A stretch of 39,409 nt of DNA from Oscillospiraceae bacterium. GTDB lineage: Bacteria > Bacillota > Clostridia > Oscillospirales > Oscillospiraceae. The translations under genes were made by a program, and so were the position numbers. The notes beneath the pieces were generated by a model, which searched no databases, was not told the DNA's origin, and worked only from the letters and a program-made list of their open reading frames with translations. How positions within the stretch are numbered: the first letter of the stretch is position 1; each line of letters begins with the position of its first letter. The stretch lies in the NCBI GenBank assembly GCA_017535865.1, contig JAFXTM010000094.1:1-39409 (forward strand), read 5' to 3'. Shown here one piece after another: positions 8,028 through 19,892 of the stretch.

Positions 8028-8275
8028 GCGCCCGCCTCCTCGTAGCTTCCGTCCGGGCCGCGTCGGAAGAGGCGCCCAACGCGCATGTTGTTCTTCCTCA
8101 GCAGCGCGAGCGCCTCCTCCGGACGGCTGCGCAGCGTGACGGCATAGCTGCAGCCGCTGCTCGACAGCCCCGGCGGCGTCTTGATGAGCGCGGCGGTCAG
8201 ACCGCTGCGCTCCAGGAGCCGGGCGGAACGCTGCGCATGCGTCAGAGAGCGAAAGGTGATCAGATACAGGGTCAT
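8024..8275 (-). CDS. DUF3343 protein, putative Se/S carrier
   Basis: An 83-residue protein starting MTLYLITFRSLTHAQRSARLL and containing TPPGLSSSGCSYAVTLR with a single conserved-looking cysteine. This is the DUF3343 pattern (ferredoxin-like fold; the SSSGC cysteine is the proposed carrier residue). It overlaps the downstream desulfurase-like gene by four bases, the usual pairing for this family. AGGAGC lies 8 bases before the ATG. Confidence 0.88.
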   Translation of the reverse strand: MTLYLITFRSLTHAQRSARLLERSGLTAALIKTPPGLSSSGCSYAVTLRSRPEEALALLRKNNMRVGRLFRRGPDGSYEEAGA

Positions 8276-8308
8276 GGATCAAAGCTCCTGATTCGGGATC
8301 TCTGCGTG

Positions 8309-8366
8309 CGAAACGGGATCCCCGCACACAGAAGTACTCCATTCTATGAGCGGGGATCCCGTTTCG
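8309..8366. repeat. Long inverted repeat just after ispF
   Basis: Perfect 17-base arms (CGAAACGGGATCCCCGC at 8309-8325 and its complement at 8350-8366) flank a 24-base loop, abutting the ispF stop codon. Each arm also contains the self-complementary GGGATCCC. No T-tract follows on the minus strand, so it is not a standard terminator for ispF. It may protect mRNA ends, be a regulatory hairpin, or be a dispersed repeat. Confidence 0.7.
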
Positions 8367-8843
8367 TTATTCTTTTTCCTCGATCAGGACGACCGCGTGG
8401 GCGGCGATGCCGAGGCCTTCGCCGGTGAAGCCTAGGCCCTCCTCCGTCGTAGCCTTGACGCTGACCTGCCCGGGCTCCGCGCCCATGGCCGCGGCCAGGA
8501 TGCGCCGCATCGCCGGGATGTGCGGAGCGAGCTTGGGCCGCTGGGCGATCACCGTGATATCGGCGTTGCCGAGCCGCCAGCCGTGCTCATCCAGAACGCG
8601 CATCACCTGCCGAAGCAGCTCCACGCTGTCCGCGCCCTCGTAGGCCGGGTCCTTGTCCGGGAAGAGCCGGCCGATGTCGCCGAGCGCCGCCGCGCCGAGC
8701 AGCGCGTCCATCAGCGCGTGGGTCAGCACGTCCGCGTCCGAGTGGCCGAGCAGGCCCTTCTCCCAGGGGATCTCCACGCCCCCGAGGATCAGCCGGCGGC
8801 CCTCGACGAGACGGTGCACGTCATAGCCCTGTCCCACTCGCAT
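8367..8843 (-). CDS. ispF: 2-C-methyl-D-erythritol 2,4-cyclodiphosphate synthase
   Basis: A 158-residue enzyme of the non-mevalonate isoprenoid pathway that cyclises CDP-methylerythritol 2-phosphate and releases CMP. Metal ligands D8 and H10 are in GYDVH, and [19 protein letters not shown] and DIGRLFPD are the standard motifs. [16 protein letters not shown] closes the C-terminus. The start lies inside the end of ispD (23-base overlap), so translation is coupled. The pathway's cytidylyltransferase is the immediate neighbour. Confidence 0.97.
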   Translation of the reverse strand: MRVGQGYDVHRLVEGRRLILGGVEIPWEKGLLGHSDADVLTHALMDALLGAAALGDIGRLFPDKDPAYEGADSVELLRQVMRVLDEHGWRLGNADITVIAQRPKLAPHIPAMRRILAAAMGAEPGQVSVKATTEEGLGFTGEGLGIAAHAVVLIEEKE

Positions 8844-9588
8844 ACGCTGTCCCCCTGCTTTTCAGGATCGCCTCCGCGATGACCATGTCCCGCGGGGTGG
8901 TGAGCTTGATATTGTCCTCGTCGCCCTCGACCGTGTGGGTCTTGACGCCCATGAGGTCCATGGCGGAGCTGTCGTCCGTGAGGACAAGGCCGCGCTTCAT
9001 GGCCTCTGTCAGCGCGCCCTTGATGAGATCGGCGCGGAAGACCTGCGGGGTCTGGACGCGGTAGTTCGTCTCCCGGTCCGCGGAGCCGCAGACCACGCCC
9101 TTCCCGTCCAGGGCCTTGAGCGTGTCGGTGCTGCGCAGGACGGGCACGGCGGCATAGAACGCGTCCGCCGCCCGGATCGTATCACGGATGATCGCCTGGC
9201 TCACAAGAGGCCGTGCCCCGTCGTGGATAGCGATGAGCTCGGCGCGGTGATGCGCCTCGGACACGCCCGCGAGGCAGGATTCCACACGGGTGCTGCCGCC
9301 GAGGATGACCTTGCTGACCTTTTTCAGGTCATACTTTTTGACCAGATCCGCCACGTGTTCGAGCTTTTCCTCGCGTGTGACGATGATGATCTCGTCCACG
9401 AGCTCGTTCTCCTCGAAGGCGCGCACGCTGTGGACCAGGACCGGCAGACCGCCCAGCGCGGTGAAGATCTTGTCGTTGCCCATGCGCTGCGAGCTGCCGG
9501 CCGCCACGACGACCGCCGTGCAGAAAGCGTGCTCGCCCTCCTTGCGTCCGCGCTTCGGCAGAAAGGACTTCAAGCGATTCAGATCCAT
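8821..9588 (-). CDS. ispD: 2-C-methyl-D-erythritol 4-phosphate cytidylyltransferase
   Basis: A 255-residue nucleotidyltransferase that makes CDP-methylerythritol from MEP and CTP. After a basic 22-residue N-terminal extension, the catalytic domain starts with [13 protein letters not shown] (CTP-binding loop). It continues with [22 protein letters not shown] and the [11 protein letters not shown] motif, and ends with [16 protein letters not shown]. The extension is unusual for IspD but has a good ribosome site (GGGAGG) in front of it. It overlaps ispF and follows mreB by 13 bases. Confidence 0.96.
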   Translation of the reverse strand: MDLNRLKSFLPKRGRKEGEHAFCTAVVVAAGSSQRMGNDKIFTALGGLPVLVHSVRAFEENELVDEIIIVTREEKLEHVADLVKKYDLKKVSKVILGGSTRVESCLAGVSEAHHRAELIAIHDGARPLVSQAIIRDTIRAADAFYAAVPVLRSTDTLKALDGKGVVCGSADRETNYRVQTPQVFRADLIKGALTEAMKRGLVLTDDSSAMDLMGVKTHTVEGDEDNIKLTTPRDMVIAEAILKSRGTAYASGTGL

Positions 9589-9601
9589 GTGTCGCCTCCC
9601 G

Positions 9602-10633
9602 TCAGCCCTTGAGCTGCCGCATGCGGAAGAAGTTCATCATGCCGTCCTGCATATTGTCCAGGTTGCGGAGCATCTTGCCCGCGCCGTAAGCCGCGCAGGA
9701 GACGGGATCGTCCACCACGGTGCAGCGGATGCCGGTGCTGCGCTCGATCAGGCGGTCGATACCGTAGATCAGGCTGCCGCCGCCGGAGAGGATGATGCCG
9801 TTTTTGTCGAGGTCGCCCACGAGCTGGGGCGGCGTGCGCTCGAGTACGGCGTGGATCGCGTCCAGGATCGCGTTCATGGGCTCGACGAAAGCGTCGATCA
9901 GCTCGCTGGAGCTGATCTTCACGGTCTTGGGCAGGCCGTTTTCGAGGTTGCGGCCCTTGATCTCCTCGATCCCCATGTCCGGGCGCGGCATGATGCAGCC
10001 GATGTTGCGTTTGAGTTCTTCAGCCGCGGTCAGGCCGATGAGCATGTTGTGCTTGCGGCGCACATACTTCACGACGGCCTCGTCAAAGCTGGTGCCGGCC
10101 ACCTTGATGGACTCGCACTCCACCACGCCGCCGGCGGAGACGATCGCGATCTCGGTCGTACCGCCCCCGATGTCGATGATCATATGGCCGTCCGGCTTGG
10201 AGATGTCCACGCCGGCGCCCATGGCCGTGGCCACAGCCGTCTCCAGCAGGAAGACGCGGCGTGCGCCGGCCTCGATGGCGGCGTCGATCATCGCGCGCTC
10301 CTCGACGCCCGTGATGCTGCTCGGCACGCAGGCAAGCAGGCGGGGCTTGAAGAGGCTGAAGGACGTGAGCCGACTCACGAGTTCCCGCAGCATCTGCGCC
10401 GCGATCTCATAGTCGGAGATGACGCCGGCGCTCACCGGGCGGATCGCCACGATGTTGGCCGGGGTGCGGCCCAGCATCTTCTGGGCATCCTGTCCGACCT
10501 TCTGGATCTTGCCGTTCACGCGGTCGACCGCAACGACGGTCGGTTCCCGGGCGGCGATGCCCTTCCCCTGCTCGAAGAGCAGCGTGGTGGAGGTGCCCAT
10601 ATCGACCGCGATATCTCTCTCAAATATGACCAT
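9602..10633 (-). CDS. mreB: Rod shape-determining actin homologue MreB/Mbl
   Basis: A 343-residue bacterial actin that forms membrane-associated filaments guiding lateral wall synthesis. The five actin nucleotide motifs are visible: phosphate-1 (DIAVDMGTSTTLLF), connect-1 (AVATAMGAG), phosphate-2 (MIIDIGGGTTEIAIVSAGGVV), adenosine (GIILSGGGSLIYGID) and connect-2 (AAYGAGKML). It is not next to mreC/mreD, so it may be an additional paralogue (Mbl or MreBH type) rather than the main MreB; the sequence alone does not decide. It lies 31 bases after comF. Confidence 0.93.
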   Translation of the reverse strand: MVIFERDIAVDMGTSTTLLFEQGKGIAAREPTVVAVDRVNGKIQKVGQDAQKMLGRTPANIVAIRPVSAGVISDYEIAAQMLRELVSRLTSFSLFKPRLLACVPSSITGVEERAMIDAAIEAGARRVFLLETAVATAMGAGVDISKPDGHMIIDIGGGTTEIAIVSAGGVVECESIKVAGTSFDEAVVKYVRRKHNMLIGLTAAEELKRNIGCIMPRPDMGIEEIKGRNLENGLPKTVKISSSELIDAFVEPMNAILDAIHAVLERTPPQLVGDLDKNGIILSGGGSLIYGIDRLIERSTGIRCTVVDDPVSCAAYGAGKMLRNLDNMQDGMMNFFRMRQLKG

Positions 10634-10664
10634 GTGCTTATCTCCTATAATCGATCCCGGAGGA

Positions 10665-11342
10665 TCAGTCTTTCGTCCGCGCCGCAGTGACGGCGGTCAC
10701 GCTCTTGGCCCCGGCCGCCTTCAGCACCCGGGCGCATTCGCGCAGCGTCTCGCCCGTGGTCACGATGTCGTCCACCAGCAGGATATGCTTGCCGGCGACC
10801 CGCGCCGGGTCGAGCGCCCGCCAGGCGCCGGCGGCATTTTTCCGCCGCGCCTCCCGGCCGCGCAGGCCGGACTGGGCCGGGGTGTCCCTCTGCTTTTCCA
10901 GCATCTGCTCACAGGGCAGTCCCTCCGCCGCGGCGATCTCCTCCGCCAGGAGCCGGGCCTGATCATAGCCGCGGCTGCGCAGGCGGCGTGCGCTCAGCGG
11001 TACCCATGTGATACTATCGCAGGAAATCCGGTTTTCGTCAAGGCATTTTCGCATGAATTTTCCGAAAACGGACGCATAGCCGCTGCAGTCGCGAAATTTA
11101 TAGCGCAGCAGTGCGTCGCGCGCCCGCCCCGCGTACCAGAGCGGCGAGACGCAGTCGAGGCCCGGCAGATGCCGGATCTGACCGGTCATCGGGACGTCCG
11201 GATATTTCTCCCGGCAGGCCGCGCAGACCGGGTCTCCCTTTCCGCTCAGGCGGCGGCAGAAGACGCAGCGCGTCGGAAAGAACAGCTCCAGCAGCGCATC
11301 CCGGAGCGCGGGCAGTCCGCCTGCTTTCCCGCCTTTGTCCAT
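10665..11342 (-). CDS. comF: ComF family phosphoribosyltransferase-like protein
   Basis: A 225-residue ComF/GntX-type protein. The N-terminus carries a zinc-binding module CVFCRRLSGKGDPVCAAC. The C-terminal part is a type I phosphoribosyltransferase fold with the PRPP loop HILLVDDIVTTGETL and the helix RSRGYDQARLLAEEIA. In competent Firmicutes ComF acts with the ComFA helicase in single-stranded DNA uptake, but no comFA is present here. It sits three bases after the esterase gene in the uvrA/recD2 operon, where a DNA-linked role would fit. Confidence 0.9.
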   Translation of the reverse strand: MDKGGKAGGLPALRDALLELFFPTRCVFCRRLSGKGDPVCAACREKYPDVPMTGQIRHLPGLDCVSPLWYAGRARDALLRYKFRDCSGYASVFGKFMRKCLDENRISCDSITWVPLSARRLRSRGYDQARLLAEEIAAAEGLPCEQMLEKQRDTPAQSGLRGREARRKNAAGAWRALDPARVAGKHILLVDDIVTTGETLRECARVLKAAGAKSVTAVTAARTKD

Positions 11343-11345
11343 GCC

Positions 11346-12362
11346 TCAGTCTTCCGCGCTCATCTCGGCGACGATGGCCTCCAGGTCCATCTCGCCCGCC
11401 CCGACGCGCTCGGGGTGCTTTTTCCGATAGGCCAGGATGAGGTTCTGCAGCCTTGCCTGCCGCAGCACATCCCGGTCGCCGGTCAGCACGCAGAAGAGTT
11501 CGCGGTTCGTCATCTCGGTCAGCTTCTTGCCCGTCGTCACCGCATCCTCCTGCTCCGCCTCGCGCTCGTCGTCCCGCAGCGCCCACGCAAGGCCGCGGTC
11601 GATGTACTCGTTCCAGAAGGTCCAGTTGTGCACACCCGGCCCCTCCTCGAAGCAGAAGTCGGCACCCTGCTCTGCGAGGAAGCCGCGGAAGTCGCGGTTC
11701 ACGCGCAGGAGCGGATCCTCCGTACCGCAGGCGAGATAGAGGCGCGGCATGGTCTTGCCGGCCGCCCGGCCGCTGCGGTAGAGATACTCCGGATCCTTCT
11801 CCGAGCCGAGCAGGGTCTTCGGATCTCCGAACACATCGCGGACCATGGCCTCCGGCATGACGCTGTTCTCCCGCCGCCCGAGCTCGGCGACCTCGTGCAG
11901 CACGAGGGCCGAGGAGAGTGCGATGCAGGCCGAGAAAGTCTCCGGCCAGCGCAGGGCCGTGTGGATCGCGCCGAAGCCGCCCATGGAGAGCCCGCCGATC
12001 AGCGTATCCTCGCGGCACCGGCAATAGCCGAAGGTACGGCGGATATAGGCAGGGAGCTCCTCCCCGACGAAGGAGGCCCAGTTGCCGCCGGCGTAGCCGC
12101 GGTCGAGATAGAAGTTGTTCCCGGCCGTGGGCATGAAGATCGCCAGGTTATACTGGATCGCCATCTCCTGTGCCACACCGCCGAACAGCCAGTCGGTATC
12201 CGTTCCGGTCAGGCCGTGCAGCAGGATCAGGGTCTTCGGGGGACGGGCGTAGTGCCGCCGGTCCTTGATCTCCGGCTCGTAGACGTCGTTCGGCAGCACG
12301 AAGGCAAAGTTCGCGTGCTGCATGATCGTGTCCGCATGAAATTCCATTCTTCCGCTTGCCAT
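11346..12362 (-). CDS. Esterase, alpha/beta hydrolase (esterase D/tributyrin esterase-like) with C-terminal extension
   Basis: A 338-residue cytoplasmic serine hydrolase; no signal peptide is seen. The nucleophile is S126 in GGLSMGGFGA, the oxyanion HG lies in LILLHGLTG, the probable acid is in ACGTEDPLL and the probable histidine in PGVHNWTFW. This is the putative-esterase (EstD/FrmB-like) arrangement. After about residue 265 an extra acidic 70-residue tail (TGKKLTEMTNRELFCVLTGD ...) looks like a separate helical segment, possibly regulatory. Substrate unknown. AAGGAGG precedes the ATG. Confidence 0.85.
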   Translation of the reverse strand: MASGRMEFHADTIMQHANFAFVLPNDVYEPEIKDRRHYARPPKTLILLHGLTGTDTDWLFGGVAQEMAIQYNLAIFMPTAGNNFYLDRGYAGGNWASFVGEELPAYIRRTFGYCRCREDTLIGGLSMGGFGAIHTALRWPETFSACIALSSALVLHEVAELGRRENSVMPEAMVRDVFGDPKTLLGSEKDPEYLYRSGRAAGKTMPRLYLACGTEDPLLRVNRDFRGFLAEQGADFCFEEGPGVHNWTFWNEYIDRGLAWALRDDEREAEQEDAVTTGKKLTEMTNRELFCVLTGDRDVLRQARLQNLILAYRKKHPERVGAGEMDLEAIVAEMSAED

Positions 12363-12387
12363 GCTGTTTTCCTCCTTCGATTCTGTA

Positions 12388-14613
12388 TCACAGTCCCGTC
12401 CCGGCGAGCTTGCCGAGACGCACGCGCAGCGCCGTATAGCGCCGGGACTGGCGGTAATTGTCGATCATCTGATAGGCCGCCGCGTCGTCCCCGACCAGGA
12501 TCAGCAGTTCCTTCGCACGGGTGACGGCGGTATAGAGCACGTCGCGCGTCATCAGCATCGGGGCGCTCGGCGTGAGCGCGAGGATCACGGCGCGGTACTC
12601 GCTGCCCTGCGCCTTGTGCACCGTCATGGCCCAGGCGTGCTCGAGCTCCGGCAGGCTCTCGAAGCCGTAGACGGCGAGGCGCCCGTCGAAGTCCACCGTC
12701 AGGGTCTCGGCGTCGGGGTCGATGCCCGCGATCGTGCCGATGTCCCCGTTGTAGACCCCGAGCCCGCTCTGCGTCCGGTCCGCCGTGACCCAGAGCATGT
12801 CGTAGTTGTTGCGGATCTGCATGACCCGGTCCCCCTCGCGGAAGATCCGGTCCCCGAAAGCCTTCTCCCGCTTGTCCGGAGAACGGGGGTTCAGGACCTC
12901 CTGCAGGCGCTTGTTGAGATTTGCGGTGCCGAGCTCCCCCTTGCGCGTGGGCGAAAGGACCTGGATCTCGGAGGAGGGGATGTGCATCTTTTCCGGCAGG
13001 CGCACGGCGCAGAGCTCCGTGATCGTCTCGACCGTACTGCCCGCCTCAAGGCGCTTGAGTCGGAAGAAGTCTCCTGCGTTCTCGGACAGGTTGGGATGCT
13101 CGCCCTTGTTGATGAGATGGGCATTGCGGACGATCCGGCTGTCCGCGCGCTGGCGGAAGATCTCCGTCAGGCGCACGGTGGGTACGGCGAAGCTGCGGAT
13201 GATGGCCGAGAAGACATTGCCCGGCCCCACGGAGGGGAGCTGATCGGCGTCCCCGACCAGCACGAGCCGCGCCGAGGGCGGAAGCGCGCGCAGCAGCGCG
13301 TCCATCAGCGGCACGTCCACCATCGAGCACTCGTCCAGGATCACCGCGTCGCAGTCGAGCCGCTCCCGCTCGTTTTTCGTAAAGACGACCTTCTCCCCGT
13401 CCTCGGCAAACTGTGCGCCGAGCAGACGGTGCACGGTCGAGGCCTCGCGGCCGGTGAGCTCGGTCATGCGCTTGGCGGCGCGGCCCGTCGGCGCGGTCAG
13501 GAGCGTCTTCAGCCCCAGCTCGTCGTACATGGCGAGGATGCCGCGGATGGAGGTGGTCTTGCCTGTGCCGGGGCCGCCGGTGATGACCATGATCTGGTTT
13601 TCGAGCGCCAGCTGCAGCGTCGCACGCTGCAGCGCGGCATAGCGGATACCCTGCCGCTTTTCCACCGCACGGATAAGCCGGTCGACATCCACGCTCTCGT
13701 TGTACTTGCCCTGGCTCATGCGGAAGATCCGCTCCGCCGCGTCCTTTTCCGCCTCATACAGCTCGGGCAGATAGCAGGCCCGGCAGCCGGCGATCTCCTC
13801 GTAATCGACGAGCCCGCGGTCGATCAGATCCTCGATGCTCGCGTCGGCCTCCTCCGGTGCGACGCCGATGAGTTCCGCCGTGACGGCGGCCAGCTTCTCG
13901 CGCGGGATAAAGCAGTGGCCGTTGCCGCTGTTGTGCTGCAGCTCGAAGATCACGGCGGCGTTGATGCGCTCGCGGCTGTTGCCCTCGTAGCCCATGGAGA
14001 GGGCGAGCGTATCGGCCTCGGCAAAGCTGCCGCCGATGTGGGCGGAGGCGAGCAGATAGGGGTTTGCGCGCACGAGCTCGAGCGCCTCGTCCCCGTGGTA
14101 TTTGTAGAGCCGCATCGCGAGGATCGGCCGCAGGCCGAAGGAGCAGATGAACTCCATCAGCCGCCGCAGTCCCGCCTGCTTGCGGAAGCTCTCCGCCATC
14201 TGCCGGGCCTTGGCGAGGCTGATGCCCTTGACGGTGGCGATGGTCTCCGGCTCATTCTCCAGAAGCTCGAGCGTACGGCTCCCGAAGCGGGCCACGAGCA
14301 GCGAGGCTGTGGCCGGGCCGATGCCCTTCACCGCGCCGCCTGCGAGGAAGTCGTAGATCGCCCGCTCGTCCGTCGGCATGAGGCGCTGGGCGAAGGCGGC
14401 CTTGAACTGGCGGCCGTGGACCGCGTGGTTCATCCACTGGCCGCTCACCAGCATGTTCTCGCCGCAGGCCGCGTAAGGAAAGGTCCCCACGACGGTGACG
14501 GTCTCGCCGTTCTCATCGGTCAGGCGCAGGACCGTATAGCCGTTGTCCTCGTTTTTATAGATGACGGATTCGACCGTGCCGGAGATCTCCAGCAGTTCGT
14601 TGTCCTGATCCAT
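12388..14613 (-). CDS. recD2: ATP-dependent RecD-like DNA helicase (RecD2)
   Basis: A 741-residue SF1B 5'-3' helicase acting in DNA repair and replication-fork maintenance without RecBC. It has the RecD2 layout: an N-terminal OB-like region (SGTVESVIYKNEDNGYTVLRL), helix-hairpin-helix segments about 95-135 (VKGIGPATASLLV), Walker A GGPGTGKTT at 346-354, motif II ILDECSMVD about 425-433, motif III GDADQLPSVGPGNV, and motif VI MTVHKAQGSEY near the C-terminus. It is four bases after uvrA, so two repair genes are cotranscribed. Confidence 0.96.
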   Translation of the reverse strand: MDQDNELLEISGTVESVIYKNEDNGYTVLRLTDENGETVTVVGTFPYAACGENMLVSGQWMNHAVHGRQFKAAFAQRLMPTDERAIYDFLAGGAVKGIGPATASLLVARFGSRTLELLENEPETIATVKGISLAKARQMAESFRKQAGLRRLMEFICSFGLRPILAMRLYKYHGDEALELVRANPYLLASAHIGGSFAEADTLALSMGYEGNSRERINAAVIFELQHNSGNGHCFIPREKLAAVTAELIGVAPEEADASIEDLIDRGLVDYEEIAGCRACYLPELYEAEKDAAERIFRMSQGKYNESVDVDRLIRAVEKRQGIRYAALQRATLQLALENQIMVITGGPGTGKTTSIRGILAMYDELGLKTLLTAPTGRAAKRMTELTGREASTVHRLLGAQFAEDGEKVVFTKNERERLDCDAVILDECSMVDVPLMDALLRALPPSARLVLVGDADQLPSVGPGNVFSAIIRSFAVPTVRLTEIFRQRADSRIVRNAHLINKGEHPNLSENAGDFFRLKRLEAGSTVETITELCAVRLPEKMHIPSSEIQVLSPTRKGELGTANLNKRLQEVLNPRSPDKREKAFGDRIFREGDRVMQIRNNYDMLWVTADRTQSGLGVYNGDIGTIAGIDPDAETLTVDFDGRLAVYGFESLPELEHAWAMTVHKAQGSEYRAVILALTPSAPMLMTRDVLYTAVTRAKELLILVGDDAAAYQMIDNYRQSRRYTALRVRLGKLAGTGL

Positions 14614-14616
14614 GCC

Positions 14617-17460
<2,844 letters not shown>

Positions 17461-17466
17461 AGATGC

Positions 17467-17949
17467 TTAATCCTCTGTGATGATGTCGGCGCAGGCGCCG
17501 TCGGTGAGCTTCAGAAGCGCGGCGGGCGCGAGCTCCACCTGGAAGCCGATCTTGCCCGCGCTGACCGCGATGCTCTCGAGCGCCGCCGCGCTCTCATGGA
17601 AAACGGTCCGGTAGAGCTTCTTCATGCCGAGCGGCGAGCAGCCCCCGCGCACATAGCCGGTGAGGGCGTTGATCTCGCTGACACGGACCATCTCCACGGA
17701 CTTCTCGCCCACCGCTTTCGCGGCCTTGCGCAGCTCGAGCTCCGCCGTCACGGGGACGGCGAAGACATAGATCCGCTTGCTCGCGCCGCGGGTCACGAGG
17801 GTCTTGAACACGCGCGCCGGGTCGAGGCCGGTCATCCGCGCGACCGTGACGCCGTCCACCGCCTCGTCCCCGTGCGGGTACTCGTGCGGCGTGTAGGGGA
17901 TCTTTTTCTGTTCGAGCAGGCGCATCACGTTCGTCTTTTGGGCGGCCAT
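17467..17949 (-). CDS. ybaK: Cys-tRNA(Pro)/Cys-tRNA(Cys) deacylase, YbaK/EbsC type
   Basis: A 160-residue protein that hydrolyses mischarged Cys-tRNA(Pro). It has the YbaK core [27 protein letters not shown], a [21 protein letters not shown] segment and [15 protein letters not shown] chose the start [10 protein letters not shown] because GGAGG sits 7 bases before it; the open frame upstream crosses the promoter. It is the first gene of the long operon that continues with uvrA. Confidence 0.93.
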   Translation of the reverse strand: MAAQKTNVMRLLEQKKIPYTPHEYPHGDEAVDGVTVARMTGLDPARVFKTLVTRGASKRIYVFAVPVTAELELRKAAKAVGEKSVEMVRVSEINALTGYVRGGCSPLGMKKLYRTVFHESAAALESIAVSAGKIGFQVELAPAALLKLTDGACADIITED

Positions 17950-17982
17950 GTCCATCCCTCCGGGCTGAAAATTCGTCAGAAT

Positions 17983-18011
17983 ATTATACCGCTTTTTCCG
18001 TTCCAATTCAA
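17983..18011 (-). promoter_or_regulatory. Promoter of the ybaK-uvrA-recD2 operon
   Basis: TTGAAT (18006-18011) and consensus TATAAT (17983-17988) are 17 bases apart on the minus strand. It is divergent from the nucleotidase promoter. No LexA-type operator is obvious around it. Confidence 0.82.
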
Positions 18012-18068
18012 CCGCTTTTTGCTTCCGGCGGAAAAGGCGGGAGTCTGACAAAAAGATGACGGAGCCGC

Positions 18069-18097
18069 TTGTGTTCTCTCCCGAACTTTGCTATAAT
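18069..18097 (+). promoter_or_regulatory. Promoter of the 5'-nucleotidase gene
   Basis: TTGTGT (18069-18074) and TATAAT (18092-18097) are 17 bases apart on the plus strand. AGGAGGT follows at 18124-18130, seven bases before the ATG. Confidence 0.82.
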
Positions 18098-18136
18098 AAC
18101 GGCGGCAAAACTTAAAATAGAACAGGAGGTCACTGT

Positions 18137-19807
18137 ATGAAAAAGCTTCTTGCACTGCTTCTGGCGCTTGTCCTGGCGCTGGGCTGCGCCTCCGCCTTTG
18201 CGGACGAGGCCGCTCCCGCGCTGGAAAAGAATCTGGTCGTCCTCTTCACGAGCGACGTCCACTGCGGCATCGACCAGGGCTGGGGCTATGCCGGTCTGTA
18301 CGCCGTGAAGGAGAGCCTGGCTGCCGACAACCACGTGCTGCTCGTTGACGACGGCGACGCGATCCAGGGCGAGCCCATCGGCACCATGACCAAGGGCGAG
18401 GCCATCATCGACATCATGAACACCGTGGGCTATGACGTCGCGATCCCCGGCAACCACGAGTTCGACTACGGCATGGATCAGTTCCTGGCCCTGACCGAAA
18501 AAGCCGATTTCCCCTACATCAGCTGCAACTTCAACAAGGGCGGCGAGCTGGTCTTCGATCCCTATGTCATCAAAGAGATCGACGGCGTCAAGATCGCCTT
18601 CGTCGGCGTGACCACGCCGCTGACGCTGCGCTCCTCCACCCCGCGCTACTTCATGGACGAGAACGGCGAGTTCGTCTACAGCTTCCTTGAGGATGAGACC
18701 GGCGAGAGCGTTTACAACGCCGTGCAGAAGGCCGTCGACGATGCCCGCGCTGAGGATGCGGTCTATGTCATCGTCCTGGCCCATATGGGCAACGAGACGG
18801 AGTGCTCGCCCTGGATGTACGACGAGGTGATCGCCAACACCACCGGCATCGACGCCTGGCTTGACGGCCACAGCCACGACACCGAACAGGTCGTCATGAA
18901 GAACAAGGACGGCGAGGATGTGGTCCGTTCCGCCTGCGGCACCAAGCTCGGCAACATCGGCGCGCTGACCATCACCACCGACGGCAAGATCTCCGCCGAG
19001 CTCTACTCCTGGACCAGCAGCACCGCGGCTCCCGCGCTGCTTGGTCTGAAGAACGCCGGGAGCGAGGCTGTCTCCGCCGCTGCCGACGTGCTCAACGCGA
19101 AGCTCGCCGAGGTGGTCGCCCGCACCGCCGTGGATCTGATCATCAACGATCCGGTTGCGAAGACCGATGAAGGCAAGCCCGTGCGTATCATCCGCCGCGC
19201 CGAGACCAACCTGGGCGACCTGTGCGCAGACGCCTATCTCGATCAGGCCGGCGACGCCGATATCGCCTTCGTCAACGGCGGCGGTATCCGCGTTGCGCTC
19301 AACCAGGGCGATATCACCCTCAACGATATCCTGAAGATCCATCCCTTCGGCAACAGTCTGACCGTCATCGAGGTCACCGGCCAGCAGGTGCTTGACGCGC
19401 TGGAGTGGTCCGTGCACTCCCTGCCCGGCGAGTTCGGCGGCTTCAACCAGGTCGCGGGCCTGACCTTCGAGTATGACGCCACGATCCCCTCCCCCTGCCT
19501 GCAGGATGAGAAGGGCTTCTTCGCGGGTGTCGACGAGACCATGGAGCGCCGCGTGCGCAACGTGCTGGTGGCCGGCGAGCCGCTCGATCCCGAGGCGACC
19601 TACAAGCTGGCCTCCCACGACTACCAGCTCCTGAACAACGGCGACGGCTACACGATGTATGCCGGCGCAACGGTCCTGCAGGAGTCCGTGAAGCTGGACA
19701 ACCAGGTGCTGATGGACTACATCATCGACACGCTGGGCGGCGGCGTCGGCCCGGGCTACGAGGAGCCCTACGGCCAGGGCCGTATCGTTTCGGTCGGCGA
19801 GGAATAA
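18137..19807 (+). CDS. Secreted bifunctional metallophosphoesterase / 5'-nucleotidase
   Basis: A 556-residue exported enzyme of the UshA/YfkN/CpdB class that should release phosphate from extracellular nucleotides. A signal peptide spans about 1-22 (MKKLLALLLALVLALGCASAFA); C17 is not in a strict lipobox, so signal peptidase I cleavage near AFA-DE is likelier. The calcineurin-like domain has D40 and H42 in TSDVHCG, DDGDAIQGEP, GNHEFDYG, LAHMGNE and DGHSHD. The C-terminal nucleotidase domain has FVNGGGIRVAL and the substrate-stacking region NNGDGYTMY. No wall anchor is seen. It is monocistronic, with its own promoter and terminator. Confidence 0.93.
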   Translation: MKKLLALLLALVLALGCASAFADEAAPALEKNLVVLFTSDVHCGIDQGWGYAGLYAVKESLAADNHVLLVDDGDAIQGEPIGTMTKGEAIIDIMNTVGYDVAIPGNHEFDYGMDQFLALTEKADFPYISCNFNKGGELVFDPYVIKEIDGVKIAFVGVTTPLTLRSSTPRYFMDENGEFVYSFLEDETGESVYNAVQKAVDDARAEDAVYVIVLAHMGNETECSPWMYDEVIANTTGIDAWLDGHSHDTEQVVMKNKDGEDVVRSACGTKLGNIGALTITTDGKISAELYSWTSSTAAPALLGLKNAGSEAVSAAADVLNAKLAEVVARTAVDLIINDPVAKTDEGKPVRIIRRAETNLGDLCADAYLDQAGDADIAFVNGGGIRVALNQGDITLNDILKIHPFGNSLTVIEVTGQQVLDALEWSVHSLPGEFGGFNQVAGLTFEYDATIPSPCLQDEKGFFAGVDETMERRVRNVLVAGEPLDPEATYKLASHDYQLLNNGDGYTMYAGATVLQESVKLDNQVLMDYIIDTLGGGVGPGYEEPYGQGRIVSVGEE

Positions 19808-19828
19808 TACCGATTTTCAAACAAGTGC

Positions 19829-19865
19829 AAAAAGGAAGCGTCTCTTTTGAGACGCTTCCTTTTTT
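19829..19865. terminator. Bidirectional terminator between the nucleotidase gene and the ter cluster
   Basis: AAAAGGAAGCGTCTC and GAGACGCTTCCTTTTTT form a roughly 15-bp stem with a TTTT loop. A-rich and T-rich flanks allow termination from both sides, serving the plus-strand nucleotidase and the minus-strand terD gene. Confidence 0.9.
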
Positions 19866-19892
19866 GCTTTATCTGTTTTCACGGGCGCTGTG

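Noticed and set aside
8028-8342. N-terminal extension of the desulfurase-like protein
   Set aside because: It overlaps DUF3343 out of frame. MIYLDSAATS with GGAGG upstream is the standard family start.
9290-12524. Two long plus-strand frames across mreB, comF and the esterase gene
   Set aside because: They are shadows of well-identified minus-strand genes and show no recognisable domain.
18008-19618. A 536-codon minus-strand frame over the nucleotidase gene
   Set aside because: It is antisense to a clear signal-peptide-bearing enzyme with intact motifs and good promoter and ribosome site.
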